Below, piece after piece: positions 54,458 through 64,000 of a stretch of DNA of 64,000 nt. The DNA comes from Lolium rigidum. Lineage: Eukaryota > Streptophyta > Magnoliopsida > Poales > Poaceae. The position numbers were made by a program, and so were the translations under genes. Location of the stretch: NCBI RefSeq assembly GCF_022539505.1, contig NC_061510.1:393124249-393188248 (forward strand), written 5' to 3'. The stretch's first letter is position 1. Every line of letters begins with the position of its first letter. Below the pieces are notes generated by a model that worked only from the letters and a program-made list of their open reading frames with translations, ran no database searches and had not been told where the DNA came from.

Positions 54458-55367
54458 GTGGGATAGAGAAGAAAATGAAAAACTAGCTAAAAAGGAAAAT
54501 GTAGCTAAAGTTTGGACTATTACCACCACTAGCAATGCTAATAATTCACATGTTGCTGCACCTCCTACTATCAATGGTAAAATAATTGGTGTTGGCGATG
54601 TTTCTACTCCTAGTACAAAGCGCGCAAAATTACCTGAAACTGCTAAAACTGCTGAAACTACTTGTGATAAAACTGCTGAAATTTTTTCCAACCTTGGGGA
54701 TGATAATCCCATTGCTTTAGATTGTAATGATTTAGATTTTGATGATTGCCACATCTCTGATGTTATAAAGTTCTTGCAAAAACTTGCTAAAAGTCCTAAT
54801 GCTAGCGCTGTAAACTTGGCTTTCACAAAACATATTACAAATGCTCTCATAAAAGCTAGAGAAGAGAAACTAAAACTTGAAACTTCTATTCCTAGAAAGC
54901 TAGAGGATGGTTGGGAGCCCATCATTAAAATGAGAGTCAAAGATTTTGATTGTAATGCTTTATGTGATCTTGGTGCAAGTATTTCTGTTATGCCTAAGAA
55001 AGTCTATGATATGCTTGACTTGCCACCATTGAAAAATTGTTATTTGGATGTTAATCTCGCCGATAATGCTAAAAAGAAACCTTTGGGGAAGGTTGATAAT
55101 GTTCATATTATGGTTAACAATAACCTTGTCCCCGTTGATTTTGTTGTCTTGGATATTGAATGCAATGCATCTTGCCCCATTATATTGGGAAGACCTTTTC
55201 TTCGAACCGTTGGTGCTACTATTGATATGAAGGAAGGTAATATTAAATATCAATTTCCTCTCAAGAAAGGTATGGAACACTTCCCTAGAAAGAGAATGAA
55301 GTTACCTTATGATTCTATTATTAGAACAAATTATGATGTTGATGCTTCATCTCTCGATGTTACTTAA
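54458..55367 (+). CDS. Aspartic protease domain of element 8
   Basis: This continues the polyprotein after the third break. A Lys/Glu-rich helix segment is followed by ILRVKDFDCNALCDLG-like KMRVKDFDCNALCDLGAS, with the catalytic D-x-G-A in DLGAS (about 54967). Further on are VDFVVLDIECNASCPIILGRPFLRT (the conserved ILGR flap-side motif) and IDMKEGNIKYQFPLKKGMEHF. The frame ends with TAA at 55365-55367. Retroviral-type proteases cleave the gag polyprotein. No RT follows, so this element ends its coding part here. Confidence 0.85.
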
Positions 55368-57955
55368 GTTACACTTTCTGCGCCTAGCTGAAAGACGTTA
55401 AAGAAAAGCGCTTATGGGAGACAACCCATGTTTTTACTCCAGTATTTTTGTTTTATATTTGTGTCTTGGAAGTTGTTTACTACTGTAGAAACCTCTCCTT
55501 ATCTTAGTTTTAAGTTTTGTTGTGCCAAGTAAAGTCTTTGATAGTAAAGTAAGTACTAGATTTGGATTACTGCGCAGTTCCAGATTTCTTTGCTGTCACG
55601 AATCTGGGTCTACCTCCCTGTAGGTAGCTCAGAAAATTAAGCCAATTTACGTGCACGATCCTCAGATATGTACGAAACTTTCATTCAATTTGAGCATTTT
55701 CATTTGAGCAAGTCTGGTGTCCTAATAAAATCCATCTTTACGGACTGTTCTGTTTTGACAGATTCTGCCTTTTATTTTGCATTGCCTCTTTTGCTATGTT
55801 GGATGAATTTCTTTGATCCATTAATGTCCAGTAGCTTTATGCAATGTCCAGAAGTGTTAAGAATGATTGTGTCACCTCTGAACATGTTAATTTTTATTAT
55901 GCACTAACCCTCTAATGAGTTGTTTCGAGTTTGGTGTGGAGGAAGTTTTCAAGGATCAAGAGAGGAGTATGATGCAATATGATCAAGGAGAGTGAAAGCT
56001 CTAAGCTTGGGGATGCCCCGGTGGTTCACCCCTGCATATTTTAAGAAGACTCAAGCGTCTAAGCTTGGGGATGCCCAAGGCATCCCCTTCTTCATCGACA
56101 ACATTATCGAGTTCCTCCCCCGAAACTATATTTTTATTCCGTCACATCTTATGTACTTTGCTTGGAGCGTCAGTTTGTTTTTGTTTTTTGTTTTGTTTGA
56201 ATAAAATGGATCCTTGCATTCACTTTATGGGAGAGAGACACGCTCCGCTGTAGCATATGGACAAATATGTCCTTAGGCTCTACTCATAGTATTCATGGCG
56301 AAGTTTCTTCTTCGTTAAATTGTTATATGGTTGGAATTGGAAAATGCTACATGTAGTAACTCTAAAATGTCTTGGATAATTTGATACTTGGCAATTGTTG
56401 TGCTCATGTTTAAGCTCTTGCATCATATACTTTGCACCCATTAATGAAGAAACACTTAGAGCTTGCTAATTTGGTTTGCATATTTAGTTTCTCTAGAGTC
56501 TAGATAACATCTAGTATTGAGTTTTGAACAACAAGGAAGACGGTGTAGAGTCTTATAATGTTTACAATATGTCTTTTATGTGAGTTTTGCTACACCGTTC
56601 ATCCTTGTGTTTGTTTCAAATAACCTTGCTAGCCTAAACCTTGTATCGAGAGGGAATACTTCTCATGCATCCAAAATCCTTGAGCCAACCACTATGCCAT
56701 TTGTGTCCACCATACCTACCTACTACATGGTATTTATCCGCCATTCCAAAGTAAATTGCTTGAGTGCTACCTTTAAAATTCCATCATTCACCTTTGCAAT
56801 ATATAGCTCATGGGACAAATAGCTTAAAAACTATTGTGGTATTGAATATGTACTTATGCACTTTATCTCTTATTAAGTTGCTTGTTGTGCGATAACCATG
56901 TTTCCGGGGACGCCATCAACTATTCTTTGTTGAATATCATGTGAGTTGCTATGCATGTCCGTCTTGTCTGAAGTAAGAGAGATCTACCACCTTAATGGTT
57001 AGAGCATGCATATTGTTAGAGAAGAACATTGGGCCGCTAACTAAAGCCATGATTCATGGTGGAAGTTTCAGTTTGGACATATATCCTCAATCTCACATGA
57101 GAATAATAATTGTTGCCACATGCTTATGCATTAAAGAGGAGTCCATTATCTGTTGTCCATGTTGTCCCGGTATGGATGTCTAAGTTGAGAATAATCAAAA
57201 GCGAGAAATCCAAAATGCGAGCTTTCTCCTTAGACCTTTGTACAGGCGGCATGGAGGTACCCCATTGTGACACTTGGTTAAAACATGTGCATTGCAAAGA
57301 TCCGGTAGTCCAAGCTAATTAGGACAAGGTGCGGGCACTATTAGTATACTATGCATGAGGCTTCCAACTTGTAAGATATAATTTACATAACTCATATGCT
57401 TTATTACTACCGTTGACAAAATTGTTTCATGTTTTCAAAATAAAAGCTCTAGCACAAATATAGCAATCGATGCTTTCCTCTTTGAAGGACCATTCTCTTT
57501 ACTTTTATGTTGAGTCAGTTCACCTATCTCTCTCCACCTCAAGAAGCAAACACTTGTGTGAACTGTGCATTGATTCCTACATACTTGCATATTGTACTTG
57601 TTATATTACTCTATGTTGACAATTATCCATGAGATATACATGTTATAAGTTGAAAGCAACCGCTGAAACTTAATCTTCCTTTGTGTTGTTTCAATACCTT
57701 TACTTTGATTTATTGCTTTATGAGTTAACTCTTATGCAAGACTTATTAATACTTGTCTTGAAGTACTATTCATGAAAAGTCTTTGCTTTATGATTCACCT
57801 TGTTTACTCATGTCATTACCATTGTTTTGATCGCTGCATTCACTACATATGTTTACAAATAGTATGATCAAGGTTATGATGGCATATCACTTCAGAAATT
57901 ATCTTTGTTATCGTTTTACTCCGCTCGGGACGAGCGAACTAAGCTTGGGGATGCT
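55368..57955 (+). other. 3' non-coding region of element 8
   Basis: The first 850 bases (to about 56237) are homologous to 30605-31445 in element 6. They hold AAGCTTGGGGATGC at 56004 and 56061 and the perfect hairpin 56067-56087. From 56238 to 57940 no conserved frame or motif is seen. A third AAGCTTGGGGATGC at 57941 is part of the real purine tract next to the 3' LTR. Confidence 0.75.
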
Positions 57956-59550
57956 TGATACGTCTCCGACGTATCGATAATTTCTTATGTTCTATGCCAT
58001 ATTATTGATGATACCTACATGTTTTATGCACACTTTATGTCATATTCGTGCATTTTCCGGAACTAACCTATTAACAAGATGCCGAAGTGCCGGTTCTCGT
58101 TTTCTCGCTGTTTTTGGTTTCGAAATCCTAGTAACGAAATATTCTCGAATTGGACGAAACGAAGACCCGGGGGCCTATTTCGCCACGAACCTTCCGGAAG
58201 ACCGAAGAGCATACGAAGTGGGGCCACGAGGTGGCCGGACCACAAGGCGGCGCGGCCAAGGGGGCCCGCGCCGCCCGTGGTGTGGGCCCCTCGTCAGCCC
58301 CCCGACTCTGCCCTTCCGCCTACTTAAAGCCTCCGTCGCGAAACCCCTGATGCGAAAAACCACGATACGGAAAACCTTCCCGCAGACGCTGCCGCCGCCG
58401 ATCCCATCTCGGGGGATTCCGGAGATCTCCTCCGGCACCCGCCGGGAGAGGGGATTCATCTCCCGGAGGACTCTACACCGCCATGGTCGCCTCCGGAGTG
58501 ATGAGTGAGTAGTTCACCCCTGGACTATGGGTCCATAGCAGTAGCTAGATGGTTGTCTTCTCCTCATTGTGCTTCATTGTTGGATCTTGTGAGCTGCCTA
58601 ACATGATCAAGATCATCTATCCGTAATACTCTATGTTTTGTTTGTCGGGATCCGATGGATAGAGAATACCATGTTATGTTAATTATCAAGTTATTACATA
58701 TGTGTTGTTTATGATCTTGCATGCTCTCCGTTACTAGTAGAGGCTCGGCCAAGTTTTTGCTTTTAACTCCAAGAGGGAGTATTTATGCTCGATAGTGGGT
58801 TCATGCCCGCATTGACACCGGGACGAGTGACGAAAGTTCTAAGGTTGTGATGTGCTTGTTGCCACTAGGGATAAAACATTGGCGCTATGTCCGAGGATGT
58901 AGTTGTTGATTACATTACGCACCATACTTAATGCAATTGTCTCGTTGCTTTGCAACTTAATACCGAAAGGGGTTCGGACGATAACCTCGAAGGTGGACTT
59001 TTTAGGCATAGATGCGATTGGATGGCGGTCTATGTACTTTGTCGTAATGCCCAATTAAATCTCACTATACTTATCATGTCATGTATGTGCATTGTTATGC
59101 CCTCTCTATTTGTCAATTGCCCGACTGTAATTTGTTCACCCAACATGCTTTTATCTTATGGGAGAGACACCTCTAGTGAACTGTGGACCCCGGTCCATTC
59201 TTTTAATACTGAAATACAAATCTGTTGCAATACTTGTTTTATCGTTTTCTCTGCAAACAATCATCTTCCACACAATTCGGTTAATCCTTTGTTACAGCAA
59301 GCCGGTGAGATTGACAACCTCACTCGTTTCGTTGGGGCAAAGTACTTTGGTTGTGTTGTGCAGGTTCCACGTTGGCGCCGGAATCTCCGGTGTTGCGCCG
59401 CACTACATTCCGCCGCCATCAACCTTCAACGTGCTTCTTGACTCCTACTGGTTCGATTAAACCTTGGTTTCTTACTGAGGGAAACTTGCCGTTGTGCGCA
59501 TCACACCTTCCTCTTGGGGTTCCCAACGGACGTGTCAACTACACGCATCA
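57956..59550 (+). mobile_element. 3' LTR of element 8
   Basis: Same length as the 5' LTR (1595 bp). Many of the differences are at CTG/CAG sites read as CTCG, CCG or CG in one of the two. Long frames inside it are present in both LTRs and are not called. Confidence 0.95.
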
Positions 59551-59765
59551 ACATCCAATGTTCATGATCACGAAACCATGATCATCTGTTAATCAACAAG
59601 CTAGTTATACAAGAGGCTTACTAGGGACTCTTTGTTGTTCACATAACACACATGTATCAATGTTTCGGTTAATACAATTATAGCATGGTATGTAAACATT
59701 ATCATAAACAAAAAGAGATATTATAATAACCATTTTATTATTGCCTCTTGGGCATATCTCCAATA

Positions 59766-60607
59766 CTCCTCGCCCACATGCTCCAAACAATGCCGGCGGA
59801 ACAAACTATCGTCCCGCTATGGGTACTCCAGGCAGTGGTGCGTGCTTCACTTGTGGTCAACCTGGTCACTACATGAAAGAGTGCCCCCACAATACTTCGT
59901 TCGTGGTGCTCCACCACTAAAGAAGTTTACCAAGCCTCCGATTCGCTGGTCATGGTCGTCTGACCCATGTCACTGCTGAAGAAGCTGAAGCAGATCCAAG
60001 CGTCATAATGGGTACGCTTCGAATTAACTCCATTATAGCTACAGTTCTATTTGATTCTGGAGCATCGCATTCATTCATATCCCAGGGGTTTGCTCAATTG
60101 CATGGGATTCCTTTTGAAGTTATGTCTACCCCTCTTATGGTTCATTCCCCTGGATCTAATTGGTATACCGCTATGGTCAGTCGAGGGAATAAAATCGAGA
60201 ATGGATATCTTCTTTTTCCGATTCCCCTCATTGTCCTCAATTCAACCGACATCGATATCATTTTGGGCATGGATTGGCTAGCTAAATATCAGGCTGTCAT
60301 TGATTGTGCAGCCAGGTCTCTCACTCTAACCGATCTTTCCGAAAGCTCCATTCTGTATTGGTCTTCGTCAGCAACATCTCCATCAGCAGTACATATTCCT
60401 GATGCTGAGTTGTATGCTCTTGACGTCTTACCTCCGCTTGAAATTTCTGATGTTTCGGTGGTTTGTGACTTCCCTGATGTCTTTCCGGAAGAATTACCTG
60501 GCATGCCACCTGATCGAAGTGTGGAGTTTTTCATCGAGCTGGTTCCTGGAACTGCTCCTGTTTCTCGACGTCCTTATGGTATGCCCGAGAAGAGTTGGTT
60601 GAACTAA
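59766..60607 (+). pseudogene. Chromovirus pol, zinc knuckle and protease
   Basis: Sequence resumes after the copia insertion. The CCHC zinc knuckle CFTCGQPGHYMKEC lies at 59843-59884. Two frame disturbances follow, at about 59899 and 59950. The protease piece (from about 60008) has GTLRINSIIATVLFDSGASHSFIS, with the catalytic DSGA, then VILNSTDIDIILGMDWL-like IVLNSTDIDIILGMDWLAKYQA. The frame then enters the pre-RT linker ([23 protein letters not shown]) and breaks at about 60588, one base short of the RT frame. Confidence 0.85.
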
Positions 60608-62544
60608 AGAAGCAGTTGGAAGAGTTAGAAGGGAAAAGATACATCCAACCCAGTACTTCTTCTTGGGGATGTCCCGCACTCTTTGTCAAGAAGAGGGATA
60701 CCAACGTTCCGCGTCTGGTTGTTGATTATCGGCCGCTCAACGCAGTAACCATCAAGAACAAGTATCCTCTACCTCGAATCAATGATCTTTTCGATCAATT
60801 GAGTGGTGCCACAGTCTTTTCCAAGATGGATTTGAGATCAGGCTACCATCAAATCAAAATCCGAATGGAGGACATTCCAAAAACGGCGTTCATGACTCGT
60901 TATGGTCTTTACGAGTACACCGTCATGTCCTTTCGCCTCACTAATGCTCCAGCCACTTTTATGCGGCTCATGAACTCTGTGTTTATGGAGTATCTTGACA
61001 AATTCGTCAGTATCTACATTGATGATATTCTGGTCTACTCCAAAACCGAAGAAGAACACACTGAACATTTGCGTTTGGTGTTGAATAAGCTTCGTGAACA
61101 TTGTCTCTATGCCAAGTTTTCTAAATGTGAGTTCTGGCTACAAGAGCTCATCTTTCTTGGCCATGTGGTCTCTGCAAAAGGTGTTGCAGTCATTCCAGAT
61201 AAAGTTCAATCCGTTCTTGACTGGAAGACTCCTAAGTCAGCCAAAGAAATTCGGAGTTTTCTTGGATTGGCGGGTTATTACCGTCGATACATCGAGAATT
61301 TCTCCAAGATCGCCAAACCAATGACTGATCTTCTGAAGAAAGATAAGAAGTTTGAGTGGTCAGAAAAGGCTGAAGAAAGTTTTCAGACACTAAAAATAAA
61401 GCTGACTACCGCTTCGGTACTTGTCCTTCCAGACACAAGCAAAGACTTTGTCATCTTCTGTGAAGCATCTCTTCAAGGGCTTGGATGTGTGTTGATGCAA
61501 GATGGCCATGTAGTGGCTTATGCCTCTCGACAGTTGAAGCCACATGAGCTCAATTATCCAACTCATGATCTAGAGCTTGCAGCTGTGGTCCATGCTCTTA
61601 AGCAATGGCGACCTTACCTTTACGGTAATCGTTGCGAGTTGTACTCGGATCATCAAAGCCTGAAGTATCTCTTTACCCAACCAGATATGAATCTCAGGCA
61701 GAAAAGATGGTTGGAACTCATCAAGGACTATGATTTGGGTCTTAACTATCAGCCCGGCAAGGCCAACGTCGTTGCTGACGCGCTAAGTCGGAAGTCGTAT
61801 TGCAACAATCTGATGATCAAGCAATATCAACCTGCCCTCCATGAGGAATTTGCACGACTTAATCTTGAGGTTGTTCCTCAGGGATTCCTTGCTAACTTAG
61901 AGGTGAAACCCTCTCTTGAAGACCAGATCAAAGCCGCTCAGAAGCGTGATTTGGGTATCACTAAGATCAAAGAGAACATTGCTAGCGGAAATGCTAAATG
62001 TTTCTCCATCAACGATCAAGGTGTTGTTTACTTTGGTAACCGCTTGGTGGTGCCGAAGAAAAAGAATCTGAGAGAGCTGATTCTCCGAGAAGCTCATGAG
62101 TCTCCTCTATCTATTCATCCTGGAAGCACAAAGATGTATCAGGATCTTCGCCAAAGGTTCTGGTGGACCCGGATGAAAAGAGAAATCGCTCGCTTCGTAG
62201 CTGAATGCGACGTTTGCCGTCGTGTAAAAGCTGAGCATCAAAGACCAGCTGGTACTCTTCAACCTCTATCTACTCCTGAATGGAAATGGGATGAAATTGG
62301 CATGGATTTCATTACCGGACTTCCCAAAACTCAGAAAGGAAGCAATGCTATATGGGTAATTGTTGATCGCCTATCCAAAGTTGCTCACTTCCTTCCTATC
62401 CGAGAAGACATTACTGCTAGCAAGTTGGCAGATCTGTATGTTTCCCGGATAGTCTCTCTCCATGGTGTTCCGAAGAGGATTATTTCTGACCGAGGAAGCC
62501 TGTTTACTTCCAAGTTCTGGGCCAGTTTCCAACAAGCTATGTGA
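60595..62544 (+). pseudogene. Chromovirus pol, reverse transcriptase, RNase H and integrase core
   Basis: One open frame of 649 codons. [22 protein letters not shown] (residues 30-49), [12 protein letters not shown] and the catalytic YIDD at 141-144. RNase [21 protein letters not shown], where the first catalytic Asp (usually CDAS) is Glu, then [17 protein letters not shown] [17 protein letters not shown] and VVADALSRK. Integrase: the HHCC zinc domain ([10 protein letters not shown] ... CDVCRR), then MDFITGLP and [12 protein letters not shown], supplying two of the three catalytic acidic residues. The frame stops at TGA (62542-62544) but is open again directly after in the same frame. Confidence 0.9.
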
Positions 62545-63348
62545 ACTCGTCTTTCCTTCAGCACGGCCTATCATCCTCAAACCGGTGGTCAAACCGAGAG
62601 GGTGAATCAAATCCTTGAAGACATGCTCAGGGCATGTGTTATATCCTTCGACAAGAATTGGGAAAAGTGCCTTCCATTTGCAGAATTCTCTTATAACAAC
62701 AGCTTCCAGTCTAGCCTGGGCATGGCGCCTTTTGAAGCTCTTTATGGATGGAAATGTCGAACCCCTCTGAATTGGTCAGAAACCGGTGAAAGATAATTCT
62801 TTGGACCGGACATGATCAAGGAAGCAGAAGATCAAGTTGGCATTATCCGAGAGCGTTTGAAAGCTGCTCAGTCTCGTCGAAAGAGCAATTATGATCGTCA
62901 TCATTAAGAAGTTCGCTATGAAGTTGGCGAGCAAGCTTATCTTCGAGTCACTCCTTTAAGAGGTGTCCATCGTTTCGGTATAAAAGGCAAACTAGCTCCT
63001 CGCTATGTTGGTCCTTTCCGCATCCTTGCTAAACGTGGTGCACTTACTTACCAGTTGGAACTCCCTCCAACTTTTCCTGAAGTTCATGACGTCTTCCATG
63101 TCTCCCAACTCAAACGTTGCTTCAAAGATCCCATTCGTGTTGTTGATCACGAAACACTTGATCTCCAAGAGGATCTAACCTATCGGGAGTATCCTATCCG
63201 TATCCTTGATGAAGCTGAGCATAAAACTCGGCGTCAAACCATAAAATTTCTGAAAGTTCAATGGTCTCATCACTCCGAGTCAGAAGCAACCTGGGAACGA
63301 GAGGATCGACTTCGATCTGAGTACCCTACCTTCTTTTCTAAAACTTAG
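62545..63348 (+). pseudogene. Chromovirus pol, integrase end and chromodomain
   Basis: Same frame as the preceding entry, interrupted by two further stops (TAA at 62794-62796 and 62905-62907). It begins with TAYHPQTGGQTERVNQ, which holds the third catalytic acid (Glu), then FAEFSYNNSFQSSLGMAPFEALYG, GKLAPRYVGPFRIL and VFHVSQLKRC. The C-terminal chromodomain reads YREYPIRILDEAEHKTRRQTIKFLKVQWSHH...EATWERED, with the usual V-x-W and ATWE motifs. Chromodomains guide integration to chromatin. The end at 63346-63348 (TAG) is the natural terminus. Confidence 0.9.
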
Positions 63349-63371
63349 GAATCTCGGGGACGAGATTCTTG

Positions 63372-63380
63372 TAAGGGGGG
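63372..63380 (+). promoter_or_regulatory. Polypurine tract of the chromovirus
   Basis: TAAGGGGGG, followed six bases later by the 3' LTR start TGTAACAG at 63387. It primes plus-strand DNA synthesis. Confidence 0.75.
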
Positions 63381-63386
63381 TAGAGT

Positions 63387-64000
63387 TGTAACAGAACCAC
63401 TTTGTTAATCAAATAAATGTTGCTAAGTTGTTCATAAGCATGCATGCATTTGCATTCAAATTGAGAAATTTTGCACTAATATGTGTTGAAACAATGTTGC
63501 AAAATGTTGTGGTTTGGTCTCATAAAAATTTGGTGCAAAAAGTCCCTCAAATTTTGGGTCAAAACACCCTAAAACCATCAAAATCTACCCTGTTTTTAAT
63601 TTCTAGAAAATTCCCTAAAATCCAGGGGGTTATTGGGAAAAATCCCCTTGTCTTCTTCCCCAGGCAGGCAGGGCCAGTGCTGCCTGGCGCCCGCACGGCC
63701 GTCGATGGCGCCGGCGGCCTGGATCCTCCCCGCCGCCCCCGAGCGCCTACAAAGCTCCGCGCCGCCGCCGTGGACAACCCTAGCACGCCCCATTTCTTCC
63801 CCCTCCTCTTCTCTGTGCCGCGCGGCCAAACCCTAGCCCGGCCGCTCGCCGTCGCCGCCGCTCCGCTCCTTCCCGCGCTCGGCCGTCGCCACCACCAGCT
63901 CCGCCGCGACGTCGTCGACCTCCTCCGCCCATCAACGCAAGCGAACGGGGCCGGAATCGGCCGAATCGACCGGCGCCCGTGGCTCAGGTCTCCGCCGCTC
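63387..64000 (+). mobile_element. 3' LTR of the chromovirus, first 614 bases
   Basis: It matches 31446 onwards. Differences include CCCCAGGCAGGCAGGGCC here versus CCCCGAGCGAGGCGGGGCC in the 5' LTR. The window ends inside the GC-rich segment. Confidence 0.95.

Larger units (their letters stand above)
51320..59550 (+). mobile_element. Element 8: Sabrina-like gypsy element, 8231 bp, complete, non-autonomous
   Basis: A perfect ACATC duplication flanks it (51315-51319, 59551-59555). The LTRs are 51320-52914 and 57956-59550, each 1595 bp. Two primer-binding sites, gag, an aspartic-protease domain and a 2.6-kb 3' non-coding region follow, with the purine tract CTAAGCTTGGGGATGCT before the 3' LTR. 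RT and integrase are absent. The assignment to Sabrina rests on LTR ends, primer site and gag-protease content; I could not compare it with a reference. Confidence 0.9.
35801..59765 (-). mobile_element. BARE-1/Angela/WIS-like copia element, minus strand, with two nested insertions
   Basis: It is flanked by a perfect CTCCT duplication (35796-35800 and 59766-59770). Its two LTRs are 35801-37582, and 49747-51319 joined to 59556-59765 (about 1782 and 1783 bp). The initiator-tRNA primer site (reverse complement at 49731-49746) and purine tract (AGTGGGAGACTG, minus, beside 37582) fix the orientation. LTR ends TGTTAGAGATATGCCC and CGAATCCCTTCA place it with BARE/Angela relatives. Without its insertions it is about 8.6 kb, normal for the group. 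The coding region is decayed. Confidence 0.9.
31446..64000 (+). mobile_element. Tekay/Del-type chromovirus (Ty3/gypsy), with copia, gypsy and Sabrina-like insertions
   Basis: It comprises the 5' LTR (31446-34345), an initiator-tRNA primer site (34351), gag (34934-35800) and pol resuming at 59771. Pol runs zinc knuckle, protease, RT, RNase H, integrase, chromodomain. A purine tract (TAAGGGGGG, 63372-63380) and the first 614 bases of the 3' LTR (from 63387) follow. The copia element at 35801-59765, with its own insertions, splits gag. Lineage is inferred from domain order, LTR length and the C-terminal chromodomain. Several frame breaks and three in-frame stops inactivate pol. Confidence 0.85.

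Overview
The window is a block of nested transposable elements with no host gene that I can recognise. The families point to a large-genome cool-season grass (Pooideae: wheat/barley/oat/ryegrass relatives). They include a BARE-1/Angela/WIS-like copia element, Sabrina-like and other Ty3/gypsy elements with LTRs opening TGATACGTCTCC, Tat-like gypsy elements primed next to TTGGCG(C/T)CG, a Tekay/Del-type chromovirus, an L1-type LINE and a Helitron. Species cannot be fixed from the sequence. There is one 100-base assembly gap (5728-5827).

Left part (1-17860). A minus-strand gypsy element is cut by a 3685-bp solo LTR (1462-5146, target duplication CCAGA). Next come an LTR end abutting the gap, a copia LTR end, and the 5' end of a second minus-strand gypsy element (LTR 6521-7901). 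From 7902 to 15989 runs a non-autonomous Tat-like element with almost identical LTRs. It contains a 5'-truncated LINE (about 8985-13091: endonuclease, reverse transcriptase, zf-RVT, poly-A) and three tandem-repeat arrays. An LTR-like stretch and a reverse-oriented poly-A retrosequence follow.

Right part (17861-64000). This is one nest at least six insertions deep. A Tat-like gypsy element (17861) has its gag region interrupted by a very long LTR (20683) that also holds a Helitron (21104-23650) and a solo LTR (25222-26543). That LTR is entered by a TGATACG-type element (28184), which is entered by a chromovirus (31446 to beyond the window). The chromovirus gag is entered by a minus-strand copia element (35801-59765). 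The copia element holds a gypsy element of 7119 bp in its interior (41891-49009) and a Sabrina-like element of 8231 bp in one LTR (51320-59550). Five insertions in the window have perfect 5-bp target duplications.

Only the chromovirus and the LINE retain recognisable reverse transcriptase in long frames, and both carry stops or frameshifts. The copia element has only RT/RNase H remnants. The 7119-bp element, the Sabrina-like element, the TGATACG-type element at 28184 and the Tat-like element at 7902 show no reverse transcriptase or integrase, so they look dependent on enzymes supplied in trans. The most notable observations are: three short-loop hairpins repeated in both LTRs of the 7119-bp element, and an antisense acidic ORF in its 3' part; a shared 3' module with a perfect hairpin in two elements whose coding parts are unrelated; duplicated primer-binding sites; and a recurrent CTG/CAG versus CTCG/CG discrepancy that explains most frameshifts examined and may be a sequencing artefact at methylated CHG sites.
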